64,000 nucleotides of DNA from Gammaproteobacteria bacterium (lineage in GTDB: Bacteria; Pseudomonadota; Gammaproteobacteria; Pseudomonadales; Azotimanducaceae): NCBI GenBank assembly GCA_004357385.1, contig SMWF01000060.1, forward strand, positions 16,113-80,112, written 5' to 3'. Under the pieces are notes generated by a model. The model searched no databases. It was not told the origin of the DNA and saw only the letters and a list, made by a program, of their open reading frames with translations. Both the position numbers and the translations under genes were made by a program. Of this stretch, positions 43,450 to 51,844 are shown one piece after another; within the stretch, counting starts at the first letter, position 1; the number at the start of each line of letters is the position of its first letter.

Positions 43450-43830
43450 GTGATCATCGTTTCCGCGACGCTGGATTTTGCAAGTGAGGCCGACCGCGAC
43501 CGGGCGGTTATCCTTACCGCGCCTGTTCAGGCGGCCACGCGCAGCGAAGAAGCGGGCTGCCATGCCTACTGTTTTGCTGCGGACCCAGCAGTACCGACGC
43601 GCATTCAGGTGTACGAACTGTGGGAGGATGAGTCATCCCTGGTGGCACATTTCAAGCATGCCAACTATGAGGCGATGAAGGATGCGCTGGGTGGGGTGGG
43701 TATCGTCGATACTGAAAACCAGATGTACCTGATCGCGCGTCACGAACCGGTGTACGACGCGCAGGGCTTACCGCGCGAGAGGTTGTTCGACGACCCGGCA
43801 AAGGCCGGGGCTTCCTCGCGGCCTGCCTGA
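43450..43830 (+). CDS. Antibiotic biosynthesis monooxygenase (ABM) domain protein
   Basis: This 126-residue protein starts with GTG at 43450 (GGGAGGGGAA upstream) and has the ABM ferredoxin-like fold: IIVSATLDFASEADRDRAV, the YELWEDESSLVAHFKHANYE segment and a late strand. Family members are small cofactor-free or quinone-type monooxygenases or stress proteins. The last 30 residues (after RHEPVYDAQG) are poorly conserved. It lies between the PPOX gene (96-bp gap) and the amidohydrolase gene (62-bp gap). Confidence 0.86.
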   Translation: MIIVSATLDFASEADRDRAVILTAPVQAATRSEEAGCHAYCFAADPAVPTRIQVYELWEDESSLVAHFKHANYEAMKDALGGVGIVDTENQMYLIARHEPVYDAQGLPRERLFDDPAKAGASSRPA

Positions 43831-43892
43831 TCGGTAACGCGCAACGGGTATTGCGAATACAATGAACCGGCCGATACGGCGCGGGAGGCATT

Positions 43893-45236
43893 ATGCGTAA
43901 TCAATTTCTGCTGACTGATGTGCGGTTGTTTGCGGGCGTGAGCGACGAGGTGATCGACCACGCCAGCGTCTGGATCGATGGTCGGATGATCCGCTTCGCG
44001 GGACCGAGCTGTGATCTTCCCGAGGTGCCCGGCGATGTGCCGCGGCTGGATCTGAACGGGCGGTTCGTCATGCCCGGCATGACCGAATCCCACGCGCACC
44101 TGTCCTACACCAATAACGGCCCCACGGAACTCGACAAAACCGCGGTTGAGCCGGCGATGGTTCAGTCCATTGCCAACGCGCGCCTGATGCTGGGGTCCGG
44201 CTTCACCTCGGCCATCAGTTTCGGCTCGGTCCACCGCATCGATGTGACGTTGCGCGATGCCATTGACAGGGGCCAGATACCTGGGCCGCGGCTGGTGGCG
44301 TCCGGCCGCGACGTGGGAGCAACGTCCAGCAACGCGGATTTGCATCCGGACCACGCACGGCCTCAGATCGAAGGGCTGGGGATGCTGGTCGATGGGCCGT
44401 GGGCCGTGCGTCGCGCAGTACGCACGCTGCGCAAGAACGGCGCGGACATCATCAAGCTGTTCCTGGATGGCGAGGGCTTGTCGGATCACGCACCGCCGGG
44501 TGAACTCACGTACACGGACGAAGAGGTGGCTGCCGCGTGTGACGAAGCGCACCGTCGAAACATGCGCGTGGCCTGCCACTCGCGTTCGGCGGCGGCGGTG
44601 AAGCAGGCGGTGCGGTTCGGGGTCGATGTGATCGGTCATGCGAATTACCTGGACGACGAGGCGGTGGAAATGCTCAAGCGGAACCGCGATCGACTCGCGG
44701 TTGGGCCGGCCATTGCCTGGGAGATCAAGTTGCTGGAGAACTGCGAGTCCATGGGCTATTCGCGCAAGGCCGTCGAGGATAAGGGCTATGCGCGCGAGGT
44801 GGACGAAACCGTCATCGCGGTCCGGCGTATGAAAGAAGCTGGAGTGCGCGTGCTGATCGGCGGCGACTACGGCTTGAACATCACCCCCCACGGCACCTAT
44901 GCGAAGGACCTCCAGTACTTCGTGGAACTCTTTGGCATGTCGCCCGCGGAGGCGCTGCTGTGTGCCACCCGGGACGGTGGCGCGGTCGCGGACCCATCCG
45001 GCATGGTCGGTACGCTGGAAGAAGGCAAACTCGCCGACCTGGTGGTGGTTGATGGCGATCCGCTCGCCGATGTGACGGTGCTGCAGGATCACGAGCGGCT
45101 CTCGGTGATCAAAGACGGCCGTCGGTATCGGGATCTGACCCGGGATAATCCGTATCTCGAGCCTCTGGCACGCGGCGGTGCAAACGAATCGGTGCGCCAG
45201 GAGAACCTCGAACCCGTGTTGGAAACCTCCGGCTGA
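43893..45236 (+). CDS. Amidohydrolase family protein (imidazolonepropionase-like)
   Basis: This 447-residue metal-dependent hydrolase has metal ligands in ESHAHLSYTNN (H-A-H), VACHSRSAAAV, DVIGHANYLDD and GGDYGLNITPH, which fits an imidazolonepropionase/prolidase-like amidohydrolase. It opens with FLLTDVRLFAG and closes with GKLADLVVVDGDPLADVTVL. It starts at ATG 43893 after GCGGGAGGCA. The VOC gene begins 52 bp downstream on the same strand. The substrate is unknown. Confidence 0.93.
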   Translation: MRNQFLLTDVRLFAGVSDEVIDHASVWIDGRMIRFAGPSCDLPEVPGDVPRLDLNGRFVMPGMTESHAHLSYTNNGPTELDKTAVEPAMVQSIANARLMLGSGFTSAISFGSVHRIDVTLRDAIDRGQIPGPRLVASGRDVGATSSNADLHPDHARPQIEGLGMLVDGPWAVRRAVRTLRKNGADIIKLFLDGEGLSDHAPPGELTYTDEEVAAACDEAHRRNMRVACHSRSAAAVKQAVRFGVDVIGHANYLDDEAVEMLKRNRDRLAVGPAIAWEIKLLENCESMGYSRKAVEDKGYAREVDETVIAVRRMKEAGVRVLIGGDYGLNITPHGTYAKDLQYFVELFGMSPAEALLCATRDGGAVADPSGMVGTLEEGKLADLVVVDGDPLADVTVLQDHERLSVIKDGRRYRDLTRDNPYLEPLARGGANESVRQENLEPVLETSG

Positions 45237-45288
45237 GGCCGATCAGCCGGGTCCTCCAGTCGCTTCAAACTTTGCGAGGGGATGCGAA

Positions 45289-45840
45289 ATGAGCAAGATC
45301 TTTGGCCCCGTGGTGCAACAGGGATACGTGGTTCCGAATGCACAGGACGCGATGCAGCATTGGCTTGCTCGCGGAATTGGACCCTTCTTTGTCGAGCAGC
45401 TGGACAACTTCGAAGCTACCGTCGATGGGACGGCAACCAAACTGGACTTGACCGCGGCGTTTGCATACTCGGGTGATCAGCAGATCGAGGTGATCGAGCC
45501 GCGCGGCAACGCCCACTCGATCTACAATGACTATCTCAAGCGCTACCCCGACGGCGGATTGCAGCATCTGGCGGTCTGGGTGGACGACATCGACTCGAAG
45601 CTTGCCGAACTTGAGGCCGCTGGGCACAACTACGAAGTGAAACAGCGCTATGGCGATGGCCATGCGTACCTCGAATCGGTCGACCGTCCCGGGGTCATGA
45701 TTCAGCTCATGGCACACAACGAGGCGATCGATGAGCTGTTCGGCATCATCAGGGCCGCGGCCGACACCTGGGACGGCGAGACCGATCCCATCCGGAGAAT
45801 CGACTGGTCTACCGGGCGTCCGGTGGTGCGCGCGGCCTGA
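45289..45840 (+). CDS. VOC family protein (glyoxalase/epimerase-like)
   Basis: This 183-residue protein opens with IFGPVVQQGYVVPNAQDAM and has a HWLARGIGPFF helix, an internal H-S-I-Y-N-D motif, DGGLQHLAVWVDDID with a His, and RPGVMIQLMAHN. His and Glu metal ligands are plausible (Q-I-E-V-I-E, L-Q-H-L-A), as in methylmalonyl-CoA epimerase-like proteins. The start ATG 45289 follows GCGAGGGG. It is downstream of an amidohydrolase and convergent with the transporter gene (17 bp). Confidence 0.86.
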   Translation: MSKIFGPVVQQGYVVPNAQDAMQHWLARGIGPFFVEQLDNFEATVDGTATKLDLTAAFAYSGDQQIEVIEPRGNAHSIYNDYLKRYPDGGLQHLAVWVDDIDSKLAELEAAGHNYEVKQRYGDGHAYLESVDRPGVMIQLMAHNEAIDELFGIIRAAADTWDGETDPIRRIDWSTGRPVVRAA

Positions 45841-45857
45841 CTAACGTGCGGCTTCCC

Positions 45858-47219
45858 TCACCCTTCCGCCGCGGCGGAGTCCAGGCTCTCCGGCGACTGG
45901 GAACGCTGATTCAATTCGGCGCGCATCTCGGCATGCCGTTGCTCGGTGATCGGGTACTTCCAGATGATCGCGCCGGCGAGCAGGAAGAACGCCGACGGTA
46001 GCAGCGCGAACAGGAAGCGCAGACCGAACAATGCGTCTGGGTCGTTGAGGGCGTCGGGCGCGGCGTTGAAACTGAAGAACGCAAGCCCGGTGAGCGCGAT
46101 ATAGCCACCGATCGAACCCGACATCTTGGCCGTGAACGACCAGGTCGAAAAGAACAGCGCTGCGCGATTTTCGCCGCTCTTCAGCGTGTCGAGATCGATC
46201 ACGTCCGCTTTCATCGAATTAGGCAGCGCCGCGAAACCGCCGGCCGAAAAGCCGGTGGCCACGGTAATTGGCAGCATCCACCAGAAGTCGCCCTCTCCCA
46301 ACAGCAGGTAGAAGGGGTGAGCGATGGCAATGATGGCAAAGCTCCCGATATACGCTTTGTGCTTTCCGATATGACGCGACAACCAGACCCAGAAAGGGAC
46401 CGCGATGAAGTTTGCGAGGTAGAAGAAGGTCAGCATGAAAATCGCCATCTCTTCGGCGTGCAGCACGAAGGTGATGAAGAACAGATACAGCGGGGTGGTG
46501 ATCGACAGCGCGATCGAGCCGACCATGAACGTCAGAATCAGACGTTTGAACGGGCCGTTGGACAGCATCAGCTTGAAGCCGGCGATCATGGGTGTCACGG
46601 AACTCACGAAATCCCGGGTCTCAGGCACGCGCGTCAGGGTCAGGAATACGCAGATCGGCATGATGATCACCATGGCGATACCCACAATCGTCAGTACCGC
46701 GCTGCTGCCGCCGTAGCCGAAGAAGATGAGTGCTGCGCCGGGGACGAGTTGCGCCGCCAGACTGCCCACGACGCCCAGCATCGAGCGCCAGCCGGTGATG
46801 CGCGAGCGTTCGTGATAGTCCGGTGACAGCTCCGCCGCCCAGGCGTAGTAGGGGATCATCATCATGGTGGTGCCCAGCGACAGGAACAGCATCCAGCCGA
46901 ACATGTAGGACGCACCCGCCCCGTCGGGCGGAAGGAAGAGCATATAGAAGCCGAGCATCATGATCGGGGTGGCGGCGGCGATCCAGGGACGGCGCCGGCC
47001 CCAACGTGTGGTCGTGCGGTCGCCGAGGTAGCCTGCCAGAGGATCGGTGAACACGTCGAAAATGCGCACGATCAGGATGATGTTGGCGGCCAGCGCGAGG
47101 GGCACGCCCATTTCGCTGGTGTAGAACTTCGGCACGAACACCATGACCGGAAACAACGCCATGGTCACGGGCAGTTCCGTCAGGCTGTAGTAAAACAGCG
47201 TGGACTTCTTCAACTTCAA
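45858..47219 (-). CDS. GPH-type (melibiose carrier-like) MFS transporter
   Basis: This 12-membrane-segment transporter of the glycoside-pentoside-hexuronide:cation symporter family has its signature FTDPLAGYLGDRTTTRWGRRRPWI near residues 50-75 and a PxxFF-type start. It is an inner-membrane symporter for a sugar-like or carboxylated compound. The start is TTG 47219 (453 residues), which gives MKLKKSTLFYYSL with AGGA about 8 nt upstream. An ATG at 47297 would overlap the upstream amidohydrolase by 52 bp and has a non-conserved N-terminus. It is co-oriented with the two amidohydrolase_2 proteins upstream, which may act on its import product. Confidence 0.88.
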   Translation of the reverse strand: MKLKKSTLFYYSLTELPVTMALFPVMVFVPKFYTSEMGVPLALAANIILIVRIFDVFTDPLAGYLGDRTTTRWGRRRPWIAAATPIMMLGFYMLFLPPDGAGASYMFGWMLFLSLGTTMMMIPYYAWAAELSPDYHERSRITGWRSMLGVVGSLAAQLVPGAALIFFGYGGSSAVLTIVGIAMVIIMPICVFLTLTRVPETRDFVSSVTPMIAGFKLMLSNGPFKRLILTFMVGSIALSITTPLYLFFITFVLHAEEMAIFMLTFFYLANFIAVPFWVWLSRHIGKHKAYIGSFAIIAIAHPFYLLLGEGDFWWMLPITVATGFSAGGFAALPNSMKADVIDLDTLKSGENRAALFFSTWSFTAKMSGSIGGYIALTGLAFFSFNAAPDALNDPDALFGLRFLFALLPSAFFLLAGAIIWKYPITEQRHAEMRAELNQRSQSPESLDSAAAEG

Positions 47220-47245
47220 ATTTGGGTTCCTGTCGGGCCTGGGGG

Positions 47246-48103
47246 TCAGTCGAGTTGTAGAACTCTGCGCGCGTTGTCGCGCAGAAATTTGGGCCACACC
47301 TCGTCCTTAAACGGGACCTTGGGCATATCGGTCATGATCCGCTCTAACGACAATCCCATGGGGAAGTAACCGGCGTAGATGATCTTGTCCGCGCCGCGGG
47401 AATTAGCGTACTTGATAATCGCTTCGGGATAGTACTTTGGCGCAAACGCTGAGGTGGAGTAATAGAGGTTTGGCCACTTCAGCATCAATTTCACGGCCAG
47501 GTTCTCCCAGGGCTCGCAGCCGTGACGGGTGACGAACACCAGTTCGGGAAAGTCGTACATCACCTTGTCGATGCGCTCGACGTGCTGTGGCCACATCGGA
47601 AAACGCGGGCCCGGCACGCCGGCGCAGGAAAAGATCGGCACATCGAGTTCCACGCATTTTGCGTAAATCGGGTACATCAGCGCATCATCGATGCCGATCT
47701 GGGGATTGAATCCCGCGTTAAACGACCCGAAGGAGCGCACACCGTACTCTTCGTACTGCCGTACCATGCTCCGGATCCCCTCCATACCCTTGTTGGGGTC
47801 CACCGAGCCCTGTGCGACGAATCGATCGGGGTGATCTTTCATGGCCTTGCGGCTGACGTCTCCCCCCACGCCGATCAACCCGATCTCGACGCCGAATCTG
47901 TCCATTTCGTGGAGCGTGATGGACAGGGGATCCCCGGTGCCGTACAGCTCTTTGGGTACGTTCTTGAACATGTACTCGACGGGAAATTCAAAGTCCGTAG
48001 AGCCGTCCTTCAGCTGCTTGCGAATAAAGTCGTACTGGGCAAAGTCGCTGGCGGGAAAACCGATCATCGTATCGACGATCCCGATGTCGTTCGGCATGGT
48101 CAT
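47246..48103 (-). CDS. Amidohydrolase_2 family protein with degenerate metal site
   Basis: This 285-residue TIM-barrel protein of the ACMSD-like amidohydrolase_2 group starts at ATG 48103 (GAGGACA upstream). The family's first motif D-x-H reads VDTMIGFP here, with Met in place of His, and the late D-Y-P motif reads KIIYAGYFPMG, with no Asp. Ligands in FVTRHGCEPW remain. The site may bind metal weakly or use another mechanism. It lies between a complete paralogue (13 bp upstream) and the transporter gene, so it could act in a hetero-complex. Confidence 0.87.
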   Translation of the reverse strand: MTMPNDIGIVDTMIGFPASDFAQYDFIRKQLKDGSTDFEFPVEYMFKNVPKELYGTGDPLSITLHEMDRFGVEIGLIGVGGDVSRKAMKDHPDRFVAQGSVDPNKGMEGIRSMVRQYEEYGVRSFGSFNAGFNPQIGIDDALMYPIYAKCVELDVPIFSCAGVPGPRFPMWPQHVERIDKVMYDFPELVFVTRHGCEPWENLAVKLMLKWPNLYYSTSAFAPKYYPEAIIKYANSRGADKIIYAGYFPMGLSLERIMTDMPKVPFKDEVWPKFLRDNARRVLQLD

Positions 48104-48116
48104 TGCTGGATTGTCC

Positions 48117-49334
48117 TCAGACGTCGTACAGCGCACTCTGGAACAGATGGCAGGTGGCGTCGCGCGGGATCTCGTCCTTCGATAATGCCTGGTTGACCTG
48201 TGCAGGCGTTGGCCCAAACTGTTCCGCTAAGGGGCGGAGTTTGTCGAGATCGAAGTTGTACAGCCCCGCGGCGTTCTCGCCGAACAGGAGGCGCCGATGC
48301 GCTTCGCTGACGTCGGCGAAGGTCAGGCGTAGCGATTCCAGGTTGTACGGGAAGGTGCCTTCGTAGTGCGGGTAATCGTTGCCCCACAGCACACGCTCGG
48401 CGCCGATTTCGTCGATGCCGTCCAGTTCCGGTTTGCTGGGGAAGCTTGCGCCGTACCAGCAGTTGCGAGCGGCGTACTCGCTGGGGGTGTCTTTCAGCAC
48501 CCATTCCATGCCTTCGTAGTTCATCTCCCCGATGGCGCCCATCTTGAATCCCATGTGGATGCGGTCGAGCTGTTTGAGCATGGGCCCCACCCAGGCGCAG
48601 CCGGATTCGGTGAGAATGTACTTCAGCTTCGGGAAGCGCTCGTACACGCCGCTCATCAGCAGATGTCGATATCCCGCCTGGCAGAAAAACGTCACCTCGG
48701 AGATCCACAGCGCTTCGGCGACGGGGCCCTCGCCGTAGTCGGGCGAACCCTGTCCCGAGTGCTGGTTGATCACCAGATCGCAGTCCTGAATCGCCGCGTA
48801 CACCTTGTCCCAGGCCGGGTCGTACAACGGTGTCAGCCAGTCGCAGTCGGGTGGGATCAGGGGCAGCAGCACACCGCCGCGCAAACCGGCCTCGGCAATG
48901 TACTCGATGTCCTTGACCGCTTCATCGAGATCGTTGGGCAGAATCAGGCCAATCCCGGCGCGCCGATCCGGATCTTCGGCGCAGAAGTCCTTCAGCCAGC
49001 GATTGTGCGCGCGAATGCCGGCCAGCGCGTGTTCGTAGTGGTCCGGCCTGGGGGGCTGGGCGGTAACGATGCTCTTGCGGAAAAACGGCGGCACCGTGTT
49101 GGGGAACACGACTTCGCCGACCACACCCTGACTGTTCTGGTCTCTGGTGCGGATCTCGAGATCCCAGTTGCGCATCTTCTTGCTGCCATAGTGCTGCTGG
49201 GCCGGGTTTTTGTAGCCGCCTCGCCATTCATCGAAGGCATCGCGGTACGCGGGATCCAGGTACTCGCGGTACTGTGCATGGCTGCCGCCCGCATGCGTAT
49301 CTGCGGTAATCAGAATGTAGGGATCGTCGCTCAT
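48117..49334 (-). CDS. Amidohydrolase_2 (ACMSD-like) family protein
   Basis: This 405-residue TIM-barrel hydrolase has ITADTHAGGS (D-x-H), a His in LVINQHSGQGS and the metal Asp in LWGNDYPHYEG. The complete ligand set distinguishes it from the neighbour at 47246. Members include decarboxylases of 2-amino-3-carboxymuconate semialdehyde and resorcylate-type acids. It probably decarboxylates or hydrolyses a ring-cleavage product; the substrate is unknown. It is the first gene of the minus unit and is divergent from the FAD-linked oxidase gene (91 bp). Confidence 0.92.
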   Translation of the reverse strand: MSDDPYILITADTHAGGSHAQYREYLDPAYRDAFDEWRGGYKNPAQQHYGSKKMRNWDLEIRTRDQNSQGVVGEVVFPNTVPPFFRKSIVTAQPPRPDHYEHALAGIRAHNRWLKDFCAEDPDRRAGIGLILPNDLDEAVKDIEYIAEAGLRGGVLLPLIPPDCDWLTPLYDPAWDKVYAAIQDCDLVINQHSGQGSPDYGEGPVAEALWISEVTFFCQAGYRHLLMSGVYERFPKLKYILTESGCAWVGPMLKQLDRIHMGFKMGAIGEMNYEGMEWVLKDTPSEYAARNCWYGASFPSKPELDGIDEIGAERVLWGNDYPHYEGTFPYNLESLRLTFADVSEAHRRLLFGENAAGLYNFDLDKLRPLAEQFGPTPAQVNQALSKDEIPRDATCHLFQSALYDV

Positions 49335-49425
49335 CGTCGCTCCAAAGAGTTCAGGTGCTATCGTGCCGGTTCCGCAGCGGGACGGAAAGACCCAGGCGGA
49401 ACATTCACGATGAGGGTCGACTGAG

Positions 49426-50604
49426 ATGCCGCTCTGGAGTAACTGGTCGGGTCGTCAGCAGGCCCGGCCTGTCGCGGTACCGTTTCTGCGCAGCGAAGCG
49501 GACGCCCAGGCGCTGGTTCGCGATGCCGCGGCGAATGGAACCTCGATACGGGTCGCGGGAGCGGGCCACAGTCATGCACCGCTGGTGATCAGCGATGGAA
49601 TCATCGCCGATGCCTCGGGACTCGCTGGCGTCATCGGAACCGACACGGCGGCGCGGCGCGCATGGGTGTGGGCCGGAACGCCGATCTATGCCCTCGGGCG
49701 GCCGCTGCACGATGCGGGTCTTGCCCTGAAGAACCAGGGAGACATCGACCGGCAGGCGATTGCCGGCGCCGTTGCCACCGGTACCCACGGCAGCGGGCCG
49801 GCCTTGCAGAACCTCTCGGCCGCCGTTACGGGCGCGCGCGTGGTGCTTGCTTCCGGCGAAACAGTCGACTGCGCCGCCGATGCGCATTCGGATCTCTGGC
49901 AGGTTGCGCGATTGAATCTGGGTGCGCTCGGCGTGGTGACGCGCCTGCAGCTTCAGTTGCGCGAAGCCTACAAGCTGGTGGAACGCGGCTGGTCCGAACC
50001 CTACGAGGCGCTGCTGCCGAAGCTTGCGGACCTCATCGCTGCAAACCGGCACTTCGAGTTCTTCTGGTACCCCTACAACGATACCGCGATCGCCAAGGCG
50101 ATCCAGGAGACCGACGCCCAGCCCGTATACCCGTTGGCCGAAGAAGGCGCCCGGTGCGCCTGGAACTACGAAGTCCTGCCCAACCATCGTCCCCACCGGC
50201 ACACGGAAATGGAGTACAGCGTGCCGGCCGGGTCGGGGCCGGAGTGCCTGGGGGCCATTCGAGAGCTGATTCGCCGTGATTTCCCGGAGCTTCAGTGGCC
50301 CGTCGAATACCGGACGGTCGCGGCGGACGATGTCTGGCTGTCGATGGCCTACGGCCGGCCCACGGTGACCGTCTCGGTGCATCAGGACATCAGTGTGGAC
50401 GAGGAACCCTATTTTCGCGCGTGCGAGGAGATATTCCTGTCCTTCGAGGGCCGCCCACATTGGGGCAAGGTGAACTATCTGGACGGGGCGCAGCTCGCCG
50501 TGTGTCACCCGCGCTGGCGTGACTGGTGGGCGGCGCGCGATCAGGTCGATCCGGATCAGTTGTTTCTGAACGAATACCTGCGCGGTGTTCGACCGCCGCG
50601 CTGA
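49426..50604 (+). CDS. FAD-linked oxidase (D-arabinono-1,4-lactone/L-gulonolactone oxidase-like)
   Basis: This 392-residue protein of the vanillyl-alcohol-oxidase fold has the FAD-binding N-terminus (VRDAAANGTSIRVAGAGHSH) and GTHGSGPALQNLS, and the C-terminal HWGKVNYLDGAQL motif typical of aldonolactone oxidoreductases. The His position for a covalent FAD (GAGHSHA) is compatible with 8-alpha-histidyl FAD, but this is inferred. It oxidises a lactone or alcohol with O2 or a cytochrome. The start ATG 49426 is preceded by a weak GACTGAG. It is divergent from the amidohydrolase pair and convergent with the zinc-finger protein gene. Confidence 0.9.
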   Translation: MPLWSNWSGRQQARPVAVPFLRSEADAQALVRDAAANGTSIRVAGAGHSHAPLVISDGIIADASGLAGVIGTDTAARRAWVWAGTPIYALGRPLHDAGLALKNQGDIDRQAIAGAVATGTHGSGPALQNLSAAVTGARVVLASGETVDCAADAHSDLWQVARLNLGALGVVTRLQLQLREAYKLVERGWSEPYEALLPKLADLIAANRHFEFFWYPYNDTAIAKAIQETDAQPVYPLAEEGARCAWNYEVLPNHRPHRHTEMEYSVPAGSGPECLGAIRELIRRDFPELQWPVEYRTVAADDVWLSMAYGRPTVTVSVHQDISVDEEPYFRACEEIFLSFEGRPHWGKVNYLDGAQLAVCHPRWRDWWAARDQVDPDQLFLNEYLRGVRPPR

Positions 50605-50616
50605 TCTGTACCCGGG

Positions 50617-50994
50617 TCAGATCGCGCGCTTCAACCGGCCGATCGACTTGCAGGGGTCCGAACAGAAGCGAGCCGAACCATAGGGTACGAACCAATCGGT
50701 GCAACTGGGGCAACGCCTGGGGGCCGGTGCCTCCGACCGAAGCGTTCCCTCTTGGCGCGCTTCGAGCAGGTTGGCCACGCTGGTGTTGCGAGCAGCGATG
50801 GCGCGAAATTCAGCGTCGCCGACGTCGAGCAACTCGAGAATCTGCGACAGGCTCAGACGCGGCGAACGCAGCAGCAGGCTCAGGGCTTGTTCTTCGAGTG
50901 TCACAGACGACCTCGGTCCGATCGGCCATGGGAGCATCGCATGGTTGGGCGTCCCTGGACAACGATGGCAGTCACATTGCTGAGCCGTTTGCAC
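50617..50994 (-). CDS. Small protein with C-terminal zinc-ribbon, function unknown
   Basis: This protein of up to 125 residues has a helical middle (EEQALSLLLRSPRLSLSQILELL) and a C-terminal four-Cys cluster in CPSCTDWFVPYGSARFCSDPCK that looks like a zinc ribbon. The N-terminal Cys-rich part (QQCDCHRCPG) may be spurious, since an ATG at 50937 would remove it and the start chosen here is a GTG. It could be a DNA- or RNA-binding protein, but no family is recognised. It lies 42 bp downstream of an SDR gene on the same strand, so it may share its transcript. Confidence 0.55.
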   Translation of the reverse strand: MQTAQQCDCHRCPGTPNHAMLPWPIGPRSSVTLEEQALSLLLRSPRLSLSQILELLDVGDAEFRAIAARNTSVANLLEARQEGTLRSEAPAPRRCPSCTDWFVPYGSARFCSDPCKSIGRLKRAI

Positions 50995-51036
50995 GTGAGG
51001 GCGTCCGTGGACGGGCCAGACGCCGCGGCGCGAGGG

Positions 51037-51825
51037 TCAAACTTTGTAGCCGCCGTCGACGCTGATCACCTGACCGGTAATGCTGCTGGCGTCCTCCGAC
51101 GCCAACAGCACGGCCATCGGGCCCAACTCGTCGGGCTCCAGAACCCGGTTCTGCAGATTCTCGGACGCGATGCGCGCGCGCTCCTCTGGGACGCTGGTGC
51201 CACGCGTCGCGGCCATGGCGTCGAGGTCGACGAGCTGCGTATTGGTCCAACCCGGGCACAGGCAATTCACGCTGATGCCATCCCCGGCGACCTCCCCGGC
51301 CATCGCTTTCGTCAAGCCGACCAGGCCGTGCTTGGCGGCCGTGTAAGGCAACGCCCCGCCGGAGCGCTTCGCGTAGCCGGAGCCAATATTAATAATCCGG
51401 CCATAGCGGCGTTCGCGCATCCCGCGCAGCACGCTCCGGGTCGCGCGATACGCCGAGAAGAGGTTCAGATCCACATTGTCCGCGAAGGCGAACGCATCGA
51501 TCTGTTCACGCGACAGCCCGCTGTCCGTGCGTGGTGGAACCCCGCCGCCGGCGTTGTTGACCAGAATATCCACGCCACCGAGTTCGGATTCGATCCGTGC
51601 TGCGGCAGCAAGCGTGTCGTCCAGGGACATGGCGTCGGCACGCACGGCGAGCGCATTGCTGCCGAGCGCACGAATTTCGTCGGCGACGGCCTCGAGCTCG
51701 GTTTCGCTGCGTGAACTGACGGCCACCGCAGCGCCTTCGGCCGCCATGGCCAATGCGATCGAGCGGCCAATGCCCCGGCCACCGCCGGTCACCCAGGCGA
51801 CCCGTCCGGAAAGTCTGCTGGTCAT
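51037..51825 (-). CDS. SDR family NAD(P)-dependent oxidoreductase
   Basis: This 262-residue short-chain dehydrogenase has VTGGGRGIGRSIAL, DILVNNAGGG, the Ser in NIGSGYAKRSG, and Y-x-x-x-K in LPYTAAKHG. The end reads ITGQVISVDGG, the standard SDR finish. It has the classical length and resembles FabG-type reductases, but the place in a catabolic region suggests another alcohol or ketone. The MDR gene is 19 bp upstream on the same strand and the zinc-ribbon protein gene lies downstream. Confidence 0.93.
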   Translation of the reverse strand: MTSRLSGRVAWVTGGGRGIGRSIALAMAAEGAAVAVSSRSETELEAVADEIRALGSNALAVRADAMSLDDTLAAAARIESELGGVDILVNNAGGGVPPRTDSGLSREQIDAFAFADNVDLNLFSAYRATRSVLRGMRERRYGRIINIGSGYAKRSGGALPYTAAKHGLVGLTKAMAGEVAGDGISVNCLCPGWTNTQLVDLDAMAATRGTSVPEERARIASENLQNRVLEPDELGPMAVLLASEDASSITGQVISVDGGYKV

Positions 51826-51844
51826 GACTCGCGCGCCGTCAGGC

